A stretch of 64,000 nucleotides of DNA from Leisingera coralii (GTDB lineage: Bacteria; Pseudomonadota; Alphaproteobacteria; Rhodobacterales; Rhodobacteraceae). Location of the stretch: contig NZ_JBHUPT010000014.1 of the NCBI RefSeq assembly GCF_049056525.1, positions 1-64,000 of the forward strand. Reading direction: 5' to 3'. The position numbers and the translations under genes were made by a program. The notes under the pieces are model-generated. The model was given only the letters and a program-made list of their open reading frames with translations. It was not told the DNA's origin and did not search any database. Positions 45,087-54,481 of the stretch are shown here, piece after piece; position 1 is the first letter of the stretch, and each line of letters starts with the position of its first letter.

Positions 45087-45959
45087 TCATCCCAGGGCTT
45101 CCACACACAGCCGCTCGTCCTGCAGGAACACCTGCACCGGGCGGTTCAGCAATTCGGGCTCCAGATTCTCGCTTGTCCGGTAGAGCCCGGCGACCGCCAG
45201 AAGCTCGGCATCCAGGCTGTGGCAGAAGATCCGGGCGCTCTCGTCGCCCTCGGCGCCTGCCATGGCGCGGCCGCGCAGGCGCCCGTAGACGTGAATGCTG
45301 CCGCGCGCGATCAGCTCAGCGCCCGAACTCACCGGCCCGACCACCACCAGATCACCGCCCTCGGCCACCACGGTCTGGCCCGAGCGCACCGGCTGGGTGA
45401 TCAGCCGGTTTTCCGGCGGCCGCAATTTCTTGGGGATTTCCCGGCGGGTACCGGGTCTTGCGCTGCCTTCAATGTTGAGCGGCGCATCCTTGCCGCTGGC
45501 AATGGTGATCAGCCCGGCGTCATCCGCCGCCGCCCGCTGCTGCGGCGAGGCATTCTGCACGCCGAACACCGCCAGGCCGCGGCTGCGCAAACTGTCCACC
45601 AGCGCCCGCAGCTCTGCGGATCGGGTCAGCCCCGGCGCCTGGGCGAGGTCCAGGATCAGCGGTGCGCCGTCAAAGAAATGCGGGCTCCAGCGCAGCTGCG
45701 CGTCCAGTGCGGCGTAAAACGCCTGGTCCAGCGGTCCGTCCTCGGGGCGCAGCGCGACGGCGGTGAAATACCGCCCGCGGATCTGGAAGGGCTTCACGGC
45801 GGCGGCGGGGGCACCGCCACGGGGTTTTATCTCTTGATGCGGCACGCTCACGCGATGCTCCTGCTCGGGGGTGCGGCCTTGATACGCCGCTTCTTTTTCT
45901 TCTGCGTAGCGGTTGGGTGCCGGACCGTTCAACCGGGGCGTGGCGGCCTCGGCGGACAT
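45087..45959 (-). CDS. minC: Septum site-determining protein MinC
   Basis: 290-residue FtsZ inhibitor. An N-terminal domain (about 60-150, FQIRGRYFTAVALRPEDG) destabilises FtsZ. After a Pro- and Arg-rich linker comes the C-terminal beta-helix (about 200-285, VRSGQTVVAEGGDLVVVGPV), which binds MinD and FtsZ. The start is uncertain: ATG at 45959 has no good ribosome site, and a GTG at 46046 next to the stop of the upstream phosphatase gene is possible. First gene of minCDE. Confidence 0.9.
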   Translation of the reverse strand: MSAEAATPRLNGPAPNRYAEEKEAAYQGRTPEQEHRVSVPHQEIKPRGGAPAAAVKPFQIRGRYFTAVALRPEDGPLDQAFYAALDAQLRWSPHFFDGAPLILDLAQAPGLTRSAELRALVDSLRSRGLAVFGVQNASPQQRAAADDAGLITIASGKDAPLNIEGSARPGTRREIPKKLRPPENRLITQPVRSGQTVVAEGGDLVVVGPVSSGAELIARGSIHVYGRLRGRAMAGAEGDESARIFCHSLDAELLAVAGLYRTSENLEPELLNRPVQVFLQDERLCVEALG

Positions 45960-46049
45960 GCGCCGGATGCCGGGAGTACCGGCGGATTTCCGCACGCAAA
46001 CAGCCTCAGATTGTGCAGAAAGGCATTGCCGTTCCGGCGTTTGCACCAG

Positions 46050-47480
46050 CTAGAGCGGCAGCGGCGCCGATTGGCCCGAAGTCTCAAGGTCCCAGGTGGC
46101 GGCCCACTCCGCCCCCCGGCGTTCCAGGATCAGATAGTTCCGTTCCGCCGCATAGCGCCCGGCCTGGCCGGGGATCTTGCGGATGCGGATCGGGTGGCCG
46201 GGCAGGGGCGCATCGCCCAGCCAGGACAACACGCCCAGCACCCGCGCCCAGGCCCTGGGCGGTGCACGGTGGGAAATGCCGGAGGCCACCAGCTGATGCA
46301 GCACCTTGCCGCCATTAAGGGCCATCTCGCCCCGCGTGGCCAGATGGATCTCCCCGGACACCGCGGTCACCTGCTGACCGTCCTTGGCGGCAATATCCCG
46401 CATCATGCGCAGCATTCGCCGCCAGGAGGCGCGGTGCGCCCGGCTCTGCCACTGGTCGCGCAGGTCGTCCTCGTATTTCTGCATCCGCGGCGTCAGCACC
46501 ATCAACAGCTCCAGCAGCGACAGCCGCGGCCCCAGCAAGGGCACGCTGGACAGCAGCAAGGTCCGCCCCGGTGCTGCCCGCTTGGCTTCCGCCTTCATCA
46601 TCCGCCAGCCGCCCCGAGCCATCACCCGCCGCCGGCTGCGTTCTGAACGCAGGTCGGGTGCCAGCAGCCGCAGGCCGGGCGCCTCGATGCGCCAGCCCAG
46701 GTGGGTGCCGTTGGGGTCGGCGAACCGCGAAGGCAGGTCGCCGTCGCAGCAGCCGTGCTGGAACAGCAGCGCCGCCTCCCTGGCCGCCGCAAACAGCGTC
46801 TGCCCCACCGGCGAATAGGTGCTGGAGCGGCGCAAGCTGCCCCAGCCGTCGCAGACATCGTGGTCGTCCCATTGCATCAAAGAGGGGACACGGGCCGCAA
46901 TCCAGGCCAGTTCTGGCGCGCTGTAAACCGCCAAGTAGCGGCGCAGGAAGCCTTCCCGCAGATGCCTGCGCAGGCTGGCCAGATCCTCCCGCGAGGGATC
47001 GCTGGGCAGTTTGTCCGGCCAGCCATCGCTCAGCCGGTGGCCCTCCGTGACCTCGTCGGCATAGACCTGATCGCCGCCGTGCAGCAGCAGCGAAAAAGGC
47101 CGCACACAGTGCTCAGCCCCCATCCGCGCCCACATGGCGTTGCGCTCTTTGCCGTCGCGGTCCAGGTCGCCATGCTCCTCGCCGTTGCAGGAGGCATAGG
47201 CAATCCGCATATCGCCGCCAAAGCCGCCGGTAACCTCGAAATGCTGGCCGTTCCACTGGTAGGCGGAGGGGCGGTCCGCAGGCAGCGAAAAGCGCGCGCG
47301 CAGGACCGATACTTTCGCGTACTCCGCCAGCGGCTCGGGCTGAAGGTCCGTGCCGTCGATGGAAACAGGCGGCACGGGTTGCCCCTTGGGCGCAATGAAC
47401 AGCGCCGCAAGCTGCATCTGGCCATCGCACAGATCGTCGAGGATCAGGATGGGGCCGGTGATCGGGGTGCCGCTGCTCAT
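46050..47480 (-). CDS. PhoD-like metallophosphatase
   Basis: 476-residue protein of the PhoD-like metallophosphatase group. Metal-site segments are MRIAYASCNGEE, LLLHGGDQVYADE, PSLMQWDDHDVCDGWGS and AVSGEIHLATRG; the last usually reads SGDVH. No signal peptide is seen, unlike secreted PhoD, so it is probably cytosolic and its substrate unknown. GAGG precedes the ATG. It lies four to ninety bases ahead of minC and may share its transcript. Confidence 0.85.
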   Translation of the reverse strand: MSSGTPITGPILILDDLCDGQMQLAALFIAPKGQPVPPVSIDGTDLQPEPLAEYAKVSVLRARFSLPADRPSAYQWNGQHFEVTGGFGGDMRIAYASCNGEEHGDLDRDGKERNAMWARMGAEHCVRPFSLLLHGGDQVYADEVTEGHRLSDGWPDKLPSDPSREDLASLRRHLREGFLRRYLAVYSAPELAWIAARVPSLMQWDDHDVCDGWGSLRRSSTYSPVGQTLFAAAREAALLFQHGCCDGDLPSRFADPNGTHLGWRIEAPGLRLLAPDLRSERSRRRVMARGGWRMMKAEAKRAAPGRTLLLSSVPLLGPRLSLLELLMVLTPRMQKYEDDLRDQWQSRAHRASWRRMLRMMRDIAAKDGQQVTAVSGEIHLATRGEMALNGGKVLHQLVASGISHRAPPRAWARVLGVLSWLGDAPLPGHPIRIRKIPGQAGRYAAERNYLILERRGAEWAATWDLETSGQSAPLPL

Positions 47481-47842
47481 ACAGCCTCAGCACCTAGGTG
47501 CGCGAGTTGGCGCAATCAACCGGCACAACGCGGCCAAAGATCCCCTTTTTCGTTTTCTGCAGTGTATTTCCCGGTAGCGCCCCCGGATACCCCGGGCTCT
47601 GGGGCGGCCGGCCTTCTGTTCCGCGCAGAGAGGGGGCGCTCCCGCCCGTCCGGCCTGCATTGGAAATGCCGGCCTCCCGGTTGGGCCCGGCGCCGGACTT
47701 TCAGGTCCGGCGCGCATCCTGCTTGCCTTGGCAAGCAGGATGCCATGCCCAAGGCTGCCAAGGGGCTCTGGCGCCAGCCAGTGCGCCTGCGGGCGCGGGA
47801 GGGGCGCTTGGCCGGAGGAAACGTTTATTCGAGGGGGCAGGC
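47481..47842. other. Intergenic region with hairpin array
   Basis: 362 bases between the VWA gene and the PhoD-like gene, both leftward. The middle (47652-47743) is an array of inverted repeats; the rest has no gene that I can support. Confidence 0.6.
47652..47743. repeat. Tandem hairpin array
   Basis: Three stems in a row. GGCC-GCATT/AATGC-GGCC with one mismatch (47652-47674) comes first, then CGCCGGAC/GTCCGGCG (47691-47698 and 47705-47712, perfect). Last is GCATCCTGCTTGCC/GGCAAGCAGGATGC (47714-47727 and 47730-47743, perfect, 14 bp). Confidence 0.75.
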
Positions 47843-49027
47843 CTAGCGGCTCAGCTCGCGCATGCCGCGTTCCAGACCGTCCAGCGTCATTGGCACCATG
47901 CGGTCCTCAAAGATTTCCCGGATCATGCCGATCGAATGGGTGTAGTCCCAGTATTTCTCCGGCACCGGGTTGATCCACAGGTTCGAGGTCCAGGCTTCGC
48001 GCGCGCGCTGCAGCCAGACCTGACCCGCTTCCTCATTCCAGTGCTCGTTGGCGCCGCCGGGATAGGCGATCTCATAAGGCGACATAGAGGCATCGCCCAC
48101 AAAGATGCACTTGTAATCCGGCCCGTAGGTGTGCAGCACCTCATGGGTGGGGATCTTCTCGTTCCAGCGCCGCCGGTTGTCGCGCCAAACGCCCTCATAC
48201 AGGCAATTGTGAAAGTAGTAGTATTCCAGATGTTTGAACTCGGCCCGCGCAGCCGAGAACAGCTCCTCCACCACCTGGATATGCGGATCCATCGAGCCGC
48301 CGACGTCCAGAAACAGCAGCACTTTCACTGCATTGTGCCGCTCCGGCCGGGTCTTCACGTCCAGATAGCCGTGCTCGGCGGTGGAACGGATGGTGCCGTC
48401 CAGATCCAGCTCCTCCTGCGCGCCCTCGCGGACCCAGCGGCGCAGGCGTTTCAGCGCCACTTTGATGTTGCGGGTGCCGAGCTCGACATCGCCGTCCAGG
48501 TTCTTGAACTCGCGCTTGTCCCAGACCTTGACCGCGCGCTGGTGGCGGCTCTTGTCCTGGCCGATGCGCACGCCTTCGGGGTTGTAACCATAGGCGCCAA
48601 AGGGTGAGGTGCCCGCGGTGCCGATCCACTTGTTGCCGCCCTGATGGCGGCCTTGCTGCTCCTTAAGCCGCTCCTTCAGCGTCTCCATCAGCTTGTCGAA
48701 GCCGCCAAGCGCTTCGATCTCGGCCTTTTCCTCCGCGCTCAGATGCTTCTCAGCCATCTTGCGCAGCCAGTCTTCGGGGATGTCGACGGCTTCCATCACC
48801 GCCTCGGCGGGGATTGCCTCCAGTCCCTCGAAGGTGGCGGCAAAGGCGCGGTCGAACTTGTCGATGTTGCGCTCATCCTTCACCATCGCCGCGCGGGCGA
48901 GGAAGTAGAAGGCCTCGATGTCATAGGTCGCCAGCCCCGCTTTCATCCCTTCAAGGAATGTCAGGTATTCGCGCAAGCTGACCGGAATGGCTGCCTTGCG
49001 CAGGTTTTCAAAGAAGGGCTGGAACAT
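47843..49027 (-). CDS. VWA domain protein (CoxE-like), MoxR partner
   Basis: 394-residue cytosolic protein. The C-terminal von Willebrand A domain has an altered metal-site motif, DVGGSMD in LLFLDVGGSMDPHI (consensus DxSxS), then CIFVGDASMSPYE. The N-terminal half is helical and charged (LRKMAEKHLSAEEKAEIE). Proteins of this type act with MoxR AAA+ ATPases as metal-insertion or assembly chaperones. A MoxR gene lies upstream on the same strand (50857-51696), with the 55-residue membrane protein and a DUF2927 protein between. Target unknown. Confidence 0.88.
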   Translation of the reverse strand: MFQPFFENLRKAAIPVSLREYLTFLEGMKAGLATYDIEAFYFLARAAMVKDERNIDKFDRAFAATFEGLEAIPAEAVMEAVDIPEDWLRKMAEKHLSAEEKAEIEALGGFDKLMETLKERLKEQQGRHQGGNKWIGTAGTSPFGAYGYNPEGVRIGQDKSRHQRAVKVWDKREFKNLDGDVELGTRNIKVALKRLRRWVREGAQEELDLDGTIRSTAEHGYLDVKTRPERHNAVKVLLFLDVGGSMDPHIQVVEELFSAARAEFKHLEYYYFHNCLYEGVWRDNRRRWNEKIPTHEVLHTYGPDYKCIFVGDASMSPYEIAYPGGANEHWNEEAGQVWLQRAREAWTSNLWINPVPEKYWDYTHSIGMIREIFEDRMVPMTLDGLERGMRELSR

Positions 49028-49047
49028 CGCGGAGCCTCAGGACTTGG

Positions 49048-49215
49048 TTACGCCAGCACCCGGTGCGTCAGGATGGTTGCCAGCAGGCCGAGAATACCAA
49101 AAACGATGGCATAGACAGCCCCGTATTGCAGCATGTCCAGGGTGTTGCCGCCACGTTTGCGGGCCTTCAGCGCGCCGATGAGGGCGCCCAGCAGCACGCC
49201 TGCGATTACGATCAT
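49048..49215 (-). CDS. 55-residue membrane protein
   Basis: Short frame starting MIVIAGVLLGALIGALKARK and ending LATILTHRVLA. It has two hydrophobic helices around a basic loop (KARKRGGNTLD). Similar short proteins occur in other Rhodobacteraceae, sometimes mislabelled as acyltransferase. CGGAAAAG precedes the ATG. It starts 33 bases after the DUF2927 stop and ends 20 bases before the VWA start, so it fits the operon well. Function unknown. Confidence 0.75.
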   Translation of the reverse strand: MIVIAGVLLGALIGALKARKRGGNTLDMLQYGAVYAIVFGILGLLATILTHRVLA

Positions 49216-49248
49216 GGTCTTTTCCGTCCGTTGTCTCTTGTTGCAGGA

Positions 49249-50670
49249 TCAGGAGCCGGAGGGGCGCAGCGCGGCGATTTCCTCCAGCCGGGCCTCGACC
49301 ACCCAATCCGGGCCAAAGCCGTACCTTGCCCATCCCAGGCTGTCCAGCCTGACCCGGCGGGCCTCGGCATTGCGGCCCTCCAGCTCCAGCGCTTCGGCCT
49401 GCAGCATCAGCAGGGTGGACAGCAGGGCGGCGTTCTCATGCGCCGCAGCGGTCGCCACCGCCGGGCCAAGCCGCGCCAGCGCCGCCGCCCCGTCGCCGGT
49501 GGCAATTTCATAGGCTGCGAGCTGCACCGACAGCTTGGCCTGGTGGATCCGGGTGCCGGGCTGGCCTTGCAGATAGGTCATCGCGGTCTGGAAATGCTGC
49601 AGCGCCAGTTCCGGCTCGCGCACATGCAGCATCCGGCCCAGCGTGTAGTGGCTCAGGGCGCGGCGGTGGTCCTGCCAGCCCCGGTCGCGGGCAATCGCCG
49701 CGGCGCGGTTGGCGGCGCGCAGCCGCTCGCGCAGCGATGTGCCGGGTCCCAGCGCCTGTTCAAAGGCGGTGATCCAGGCCCGCGGTGTTTCCGGCAGCCA
49801 GGTGGCCGCGGTGCGGGTGCCGCCCGGATTGAGCCGCGCCAGGATTGCCGGCAGCCGCGCCTCGACTTCCGCCCGGCTCATGCCGGTGCGCAGCTCGGGC
49901 GCATAGGTGGCGCGCAGGATCAGCATGTCAAAGCCGGTCAGCACCGCATGGATGTTGTCGTCGTTGAAGATCGAATCCGGCAGCCGGTACAGATCGTTCA
50001 GCGGTCCGATCGCCTGCGCCAGCTCCTCGTGCAGGCAGTCGCGCACCTCCTGCGGGCTGACATCATTGGGGATGAACACCGCCAGCCGCTCGCGGCTGCG
50101 CAGCAGCGACCAGTTGGTGCGCGGGCTGCGCCGGTTACGCCGGTATTCCGCCAGCGACGAGACGTTGGGCACCACGAAACAGGCCGCCTTGGGCAGTGCC
50201 CGGCGGATTTCGGCACGGGAGACCGATTGGATGGTAATGCTGGCACTGTCGCCGGAGACGCGGCGGATCGGAATTCCGGCCTCGTTCTGCAGCCGCGCCA
50301 GCAGCGTATTGAGGTCGCGGCTGAGACCTGGCGCAGGGTCGCCAGTCACCCGCAGGGTGATCGGGGTTTCGAACCGGGTGAACTGGGGCAGGGTGCTGCC
50401 ACCCTCCAGCCGGAAATGCAGGTCGAGAAAATCGCGGGCGATGTCGGCGTTGGACCGCTGCGGCGGCTGCGGCCGCTGGCGGGTGAACACCTTGACCGGC
50501 GGCAGCGCTGCCGGAGCCGCCGCTGCCCGGGTCGGTGCCTCCACCCGCGCGGACGGGACAGCGCATGCGGCCAGTGCCAGCAGCGCGGCCCCCGCGGCAG
50601 CGCACCGCAGCAGGCGCAAGCCCTGTCGGCAGGCAGGGAGGTGTGAAACCGGGGCAGCGTCAGCAGGCAA
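49249..50670 (-). CDS. DUF2927 family lipoprotein
   Basis: About 470-residue exported protein. A lipobox-like LALAAC lies near residue 35 after a hydrophobic stretch, so it may be a lipoprotein. The DUF2927 domain (about 75-265) includes CFVVPNV and the HExxQ-like CLHEELAQAIG, which might be a degenerate metalloprotease site. The C-terminal 170 residues look like tetratricopeptide helices (HYTLGRMLHVREPELALQHF). The start is uncertain; the TTG at 50670 is the longest option, and an in-frame start nearer the hydrophobic stretch is possible. Confidence 0.8.
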   Translation of the reverse strand: MPADAAPVSHLPACRQGLRLLRCAAAGAALLALAACAVPSARVEAPTRAAAAPAALPPVKVFTRQRPQPPQRSNADIARDFLDLHFRLEGGSTLPQFTRFETPITLRVTGDPAPGLSRDLNTLLARLQNEAGIPIRRVSGDSASITIQSVSRAEIRRALPKAACFVVPNVSSLAEYRRNRRSPRTNWSLLRSRERLAVFIPNDVSPQEVRDCLHEELAQAIGPLNDLYRLPDSIFNDDNIHAVLTGFDMLILRATYAPELRTGMSRAEVEARLPAILARLNPGGTRTAATWLPETPRAWITAFEQALGPGTSLRERLRAANRAAAIARDRGWQDHRRALSHYTLGRMLHVREPELALQHFQTAMTYLQGQPGTRIHQAKLSVQLAAYEIATGDGAAALARLGPAVATAAAHENAALLSTLLMLQAEALELEGRNAEARRVRLDSLGWARYGFGPDWVVEARLEEIAALRPSGS

Positions 50671-50856
50671 TCAGGCGTCTCCTATCAGCCCGGACCTGGA
50701 CGCCCGGCTCATTTCCTTCTGATAGTGGAATGCGGCAGCAATTTGAAGCGAAACGGGCAGCCGCCGGAAAAGGGCGGCCGCCGTAAAGAGGCTACGGCAC
50801 GGGCCGTTGCACTGAGACGGGCAGGGCCGGGCGCGGGGCAGCCAGGCCGCCAGGCC

Positions 50857-51696
50857 TCAGCGACGCCCGCGGGCCATGAAGGCGAGCCGCTCGAACAGAT
50901 GCACGTCCTGCTCGTTCTTCAAAAGCGCCCCATGCAGTTTCGGCAGCGCGCTGGCGCCGTCGCGGGCGATGTCCTCGGGGCTCAGATCCTCGGCCAGCAA
51001 GAGCTTCAGCCAGTCGATCACCTCGGAGGTCGACGGCTTCTTCTTCAAGCCCTGCGTCTCGCGGATCTCGTAGAACTGGGTCAGCGCGGCGGTCAGCAGC
51101 GCCTCCTTGATGCCGGGGTGGTGCACCTCGACGATCTTTTTCATCGTCTCCGCATCCGGGAAGCGGATGTAGTGGAAGAAACAGCGGCGCAAAAAGGCGT
51201 CCGGCAGTTCCTTTTCGTTGTTGGAGGTGATGATCATGATCGGGCGGTGCTTGGCCTTGACCGTCTCGCCAGTCTCGTAGACGTGGAACTCCATCTTGTC
51301 GAGTTCCTGCAGGAGGTCGTTGGGGAACTCGATATCGGCCTTGTCGATCTCGTCGATCAGCAGGACGACTTTCTCGTCCGCGTCAAACGCTTCCCACAGC
51401 TTGCCCTTCTTGATGTAGTTCTTGACGTCATGCACGCGCTCGTCGCCCAGCTGGCTGTCGCGCAGGCGGCTGACGGCATCATATTCATACAGCCCCTGCT
51501 GGGCGCGGGTGGTGGACTTCACGTTCCACTCGATCATCCTGAGCCCCAGGGCTTCCGCCACCTGCTTGGCCAGCTCGGTCTTGCCGGTGCCCGGCTCGCC
51601 CTTGACCAGCAGCGGCCGCTCCAGTGTCACCGCCGCATTCACCGCAACCTTCAAGTCATCCGTTGCGACATATTCCTTAGTGCCCTGAAATTGCAT
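50857..51696 (-). CDS. MoxR family AAA+ ATPase
   Basis: 279-residue ATPase with Walker A GEPGTGKTE, Walker B VVLLIDEIDKAD, sensor 1 MIITSNNEKELPDAFLRR and the C-terminal lid. MoxR proteins remodel or activate targets together with VWA proteins; the VWA gene downstream on this strand is its probable partner. AGGAAAG precedes the ATG at 51696. It is divergent from dksA. Confidence 0.94.
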   Translation of the reverse strand: MQFQGTKEYVATDDLKVAVNAAVTLERPLLVKGEPGTGKTELAKQVAEALGLRMIEWNVKSTTRAQQGLYEYDAVSRLRDSQLGDERVHDVKNYIKKGKLWEAFDADEKVVLLIDEIDKADIEFPNDLLQELDKMEFHVYETGETVKAKHRPIMIITSNNEKELPDAFLRRCFFHYIRFPDAETMKKIVEVHHPGIKEALLTAALTQFYEIRETQGLKKKPSTSEVIDWLKLLLAEDLSPEDIARDGASALPKLHGALLKNEQDVHLFERLAFMARGRR

Positions 51697-51882
51697 ATCT
51701 TTCCTGTTCCGGTCCAGTTTGGGGCCGCAGCGCCCAGTTCTTATCACGCTTTTAACCAAACCGCGCCACTATTGTGTAGTGACATTCCTTCCCGATAGGG
51801 ATAAACGCTGCGGCAGAGGGGGAGCCAAAATGTTCAGGTGCAAATTATGACCAACATTATGGGCCAGACCGAAGGAGCCGAA

Positions 51883-52305
51883 ATGAAGCAAGAAGTGTTT
51901 CTGCCGGACGACTACCGACCGGCCGAAGATGAGCCGTTCATGAACGAACGGCAGCTTGAGTATTTCCGACGCAAGCTATTGAATTGGAAGCAGGAACTAC
52001 TGTCCGACAGCCGCGATACCATCGAAGGGCTGCAGGGCAACACCCGCAACATCCCCGATGTTGCCGACCGCGCCAGCGAAGAGACCGACCGCGCTCTGGA
52101 GCTGCGCACCCGCGACCGCCAGCGCAAGCTGGTCGCCAAGATCGACTCTGCGCTGCGCCGCATCGACGAGGGCGAGTACGGCTATTGCGAGGTGACCGGC
52201 GATCCGATTTCGCTGAAGCGCCTGGATGCGCGTCCCATCGCGACGATGAGCCTGGAAGCCCAGGAGCGCCACGAGCGCCGCGAAAAAGTCCACCGCGACG
52301 ACTGA
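51883..52305 (+). CDS. dksA: RNA polymerase-binding transcription factor DksA (single-cysteine type)
   Basis: 140-residue DksA. The coiled coil (about 25-95) carries the tip acids and Ala in DVADRASEETDRALELRTRDRQ. The C-terminal finger reads YGYCEVTGDPI and keeps only one of four zinc cysteines, as in the known functional Rhodobacter protein. With ppGpp it adjusts rRNA and amino-acid promoters. GAAGGAG is seven bases before the ATG. A terminator follows the stop. Confidence 0.94.
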   Translation: MKQEVFLPDDYRPAEDEPFMNERQLEYFRRKLLNWKQELLSDSRDTIEGLQGNTRNIPDVADRASEETDRALELRTRDRQRKLVAKIDSALRRIDEGEYGYCEVTGDPISLKRLDARPIATMSLEAQERHERREKVHRDD

Positions 52306-52340
52306 CCGCTGTCTGCGGCGGACAAACCGACAATTAGATG

Positions 52341-52370
52341 ACGCCGGGGTCTTTTGCTCCGGCGTTTTTT
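52341..52370 (+). terminator. Intrinsic terminator of dksA
   Basis: ACGCCGG (52341-52347), a loop, CCGGCGT (52359-52365) and a run of U to 52370. Confidence 0.85.
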
Positions 52371-52407
52371 GTTTCATTGGGGGCGGGCGGAGAATCTGCA
52401 GGAGCCC

Positions 52408-53574
52408 ATGGAACTCAAAGGCCTGAAAATAACCGTCATCGGCGCCGGGATCGGCGGCCTGACCGCAGCGCTGGCGCTGCGCCGCCAGGGCGCCAGCGTG
52501 ACCGTGCTGGAGCAGGCCGAGGCAATCTCCGAGGTTGGCGCGGGCCTGCAGATCACCCCCAACGGTGTTGCGGTGCTGAAGGCGCTGGGGCTGGCCGATG
52601 ACCTGGCCTGGTGCTCGCAGCGGGCGCGCGCGGTGGTGCTGCGCGGCCACCGCCGCGGCAACGAGGTGCTGCGGCTGGATCTCGATGAATACGCGGCCGG
52701 ATTGCGTTACTACTTCGTGCACCGTTCGGATCTGGTCGGTATTCTGGCCGGTGCCGCGCGCCGCGAGGGCGTGCAGGTACGGCTGCTGCAGAAAGTGGAG
52801 CGGGTCGAGCCCGGACCGCAGCCCGTGGTGCATCTTGGCAATGGCGCCCAATGCGGCGGCGACCTGGTGATCGGCGCCGATGGTTTGCACTCGAAAACCC
52901 GTGCTGCGCTCAATGGCGCTGACACGCCATCGTTCACCGGCCAGGTGGCCTGGCGCGCCACCGTGCCCAATCACCTGAACCTGCCGCCCGAGGCGCAGCT
53001 TTTCATGGGGCCCGGGCGGCATCTGGTGGCCTACCCCTTGCGTGATGGCAGCCTGGTCAACCTGGTGGCGGTGCAGGAGCGCCGCGCCTGGGCCGAGGAA
53101 AGCTGGCATTTCAAAGATGACCCGGCCAACCTGCGTGCCGCCTTTGCCGGCTTTGGCGGCAGTGCCGCGGCCCTGCTGGAAGCGGTGGAGGAGGTGCTGC
53201 TCTGGGGGCTGTTCCGGCATCCGGTGGCGGCCCGCTGGCACGGCCGGAATACGGCGATCCTGGGCGATGCCGCGCATCCGACGCTGCCGTTCATGGCGCA
53301 GGGCGCCAATCTGGCGCTGGAGGATGCCTGGGTGCTGGCCCGCGCGTTGCAGGAGTCGCAAGGGATCAGCGCCGGCCTGGCGCTGTATCAGTCGCGCCGC
53401 CGCGAGCGGGCAGAGAAAGTGGTGCAGGCCGCCAGCCGCAATGCCTGGAAATACCACCTGCGGGCGCCGTTCAGCTGGCCGGCGCATCAGGTGCTGAAAC
53501 TGGGCGGCCGATTTGCGCCGGAGAAGATGGTCAGCCAGTTCGACTGGATCTACCGCCACGACGTCACCGCCTGA
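52408..53574 (+). CDS. FAD-dependent monooxygenase (salicylate hydroxylase-like)
   Basis: 388-residue group A flavin monooxygenase. It has the dinucleotide fold GAGIGGLTAALALRRQG, the middle DG motif GADGLHSKTRAAL and the flavin-ribityl motif ILGDAAHPTLPFMAQGANLALED. It would use NAD(P)H and O2 to hydroxylate an aromatic compound; salicylate or 3-hydroxybenzoate-type substrates are typical, but none can be inferred here. AGGAG lies before the ATG. Single gene, unlinked to other catabolic genes. Confidence 0.88.
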   Translation: MELKGLKITVIGAGIGGLTAALALRRQGASVTVLEQAEAISEVGAGLQITPNGVAVLKALGLADDLAWCSQRARAVVLRGHRRGNEVLRLDLDEYAAGLRYYFVHRSDLVGILAGAARREGVQVRLLQKVERVEPGPQPVVHLGNGAQCGGDLVIGADGLHSKTRAALNGADTPSFTGQVAWRATVPNHLNLPPEAQLFMGPGRHLVAYPLRDGSLVNLVAVQERRAWAEESWHFKDDPANLRAAFAGFGGSAAALLEAVEEVLLWGLFRHPVAARWHGRNTAILGDAAHPTLPFMAQGANLALEDAWVLARALQESQGISAGLALYQSRRRERAEKVVQAASRNAWKYHLRAPFSWPAHQVLKLGGRFAPEKMVSQFDWIYRHDVTA

Positions 53575-53674
53575 GGCGGGTCGGGCGGTGTCCTCCCGCC
53601 CAGTCCGATTTCATCGGGGATGAACCCGGACCGGTTGGGCGTGGCGCCGCGCTGGCGCGCGGCGCGGACGGCGC

Positions 53675-54481
53675 TTACAGATCGAGCTCGACCCAGACCG
53701 GCACGTGGTCGGAGGGTTTTTCGCGGCCGCGCACATCCCTGTCGATCTGGCAGTCCAGCAGCAGGTCGGCGGCCTGCGGCGTCAGCAGGAAGTGGTCGAT
53801 GCGGATGCCGTCATCGCGGTTCCAGGCCCCGGCCTGGTAATCCCAGAAGGAATAATGCCCCGGCCCCTGGTGCCGCGCACGGAACGCCTCGGTGAAGCCG
53901 AGGTTGACGATCCGCTGGAACGCGGCGCGGCTTTCCGGGCGGAACAGCGCATCCTCCACCCAGGCCTCCGGCCGCTTGGCATCCTCTGCCTGAGGAATGA
54001 TGTTGTAGTCGCCTGCCATCAGGGCGGGCATCTCCTCTGCCAGCAGCGCCTCGGCCCGCGCCTTCAGCCGCTCCATCCAGGCGAGTTTATAGGCGTATTT
54101 TCCACCCGCGACCGGGCTGCCGTCCGCCTCCAGCTCCACCGGGTTGCCATTGGGCAGGTAGAGGCCGCAAATCCGGATCGCCTGCCGGCCCGCCACGGTG
54201 GCCTCGATCCAGCGCGCCTGCTCGTCGCTGTCATCGCCGGGCAGGCCACGGCGCACATCCTCCAGCGGCAGTTTCGACAGGATCGCCACCCCGTTGAAGC
54301 TTTTCTGCCCGTGGGTCTCCACGTTATAGCCGCGCTCCTCGAACACTTCGCGCGGGAACGCCTCGTCCACCGACTTGATTTCCTGCAGCAGCACCACGTC
54401 GGGCTGCGCCTCATCCAGCCAATCCGGCAGCGCCTGGGCCCGGGCCTTGATGCCATTGATGTTGAAGGTGGCGATTTTCAT
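53675..54481 (-). CDS. xth: Exodeoxyribonuclease III
   Basis: 268-residue DNA repair enzyme with AP endonuclease and 3'-exonuclease activity. Active-site segments are the metal glutamate E34 in LQEIKSVDEAF, ICGLYLPNG, MAGDYNIIPQ, RIDHFLLTP and the catalytic SDHVPVW near the C-terminus. GGAGAC precedes the ATG. Divergent from the repeat-protein cassette across an AT-rich spacer. Confidence 0.95.
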   Translation of the reverse strand: MKIATFNINGIKARAQALPDWLDEAQPDVVLLQEIKSVDEAFPREVFEERGYNVETHGQKSFNGVAILSKLPLEDVRRGLPGDDSDEQARWIEATVAGRQAIRICGLYLPNGNPVELEADGSPVAGGKYAYKLAWMERLKARAEALLAEEMPALMAGDYNIIPQAEDAKRPEAWVEDALFRPESRAAFQRIVNLGFTEAFRARHQGPGHYSFWDYQAGAWNRDDGIRIDHFLLTPQAADLLLDCQIDRDVRGREKPSDHVPVWVELDL

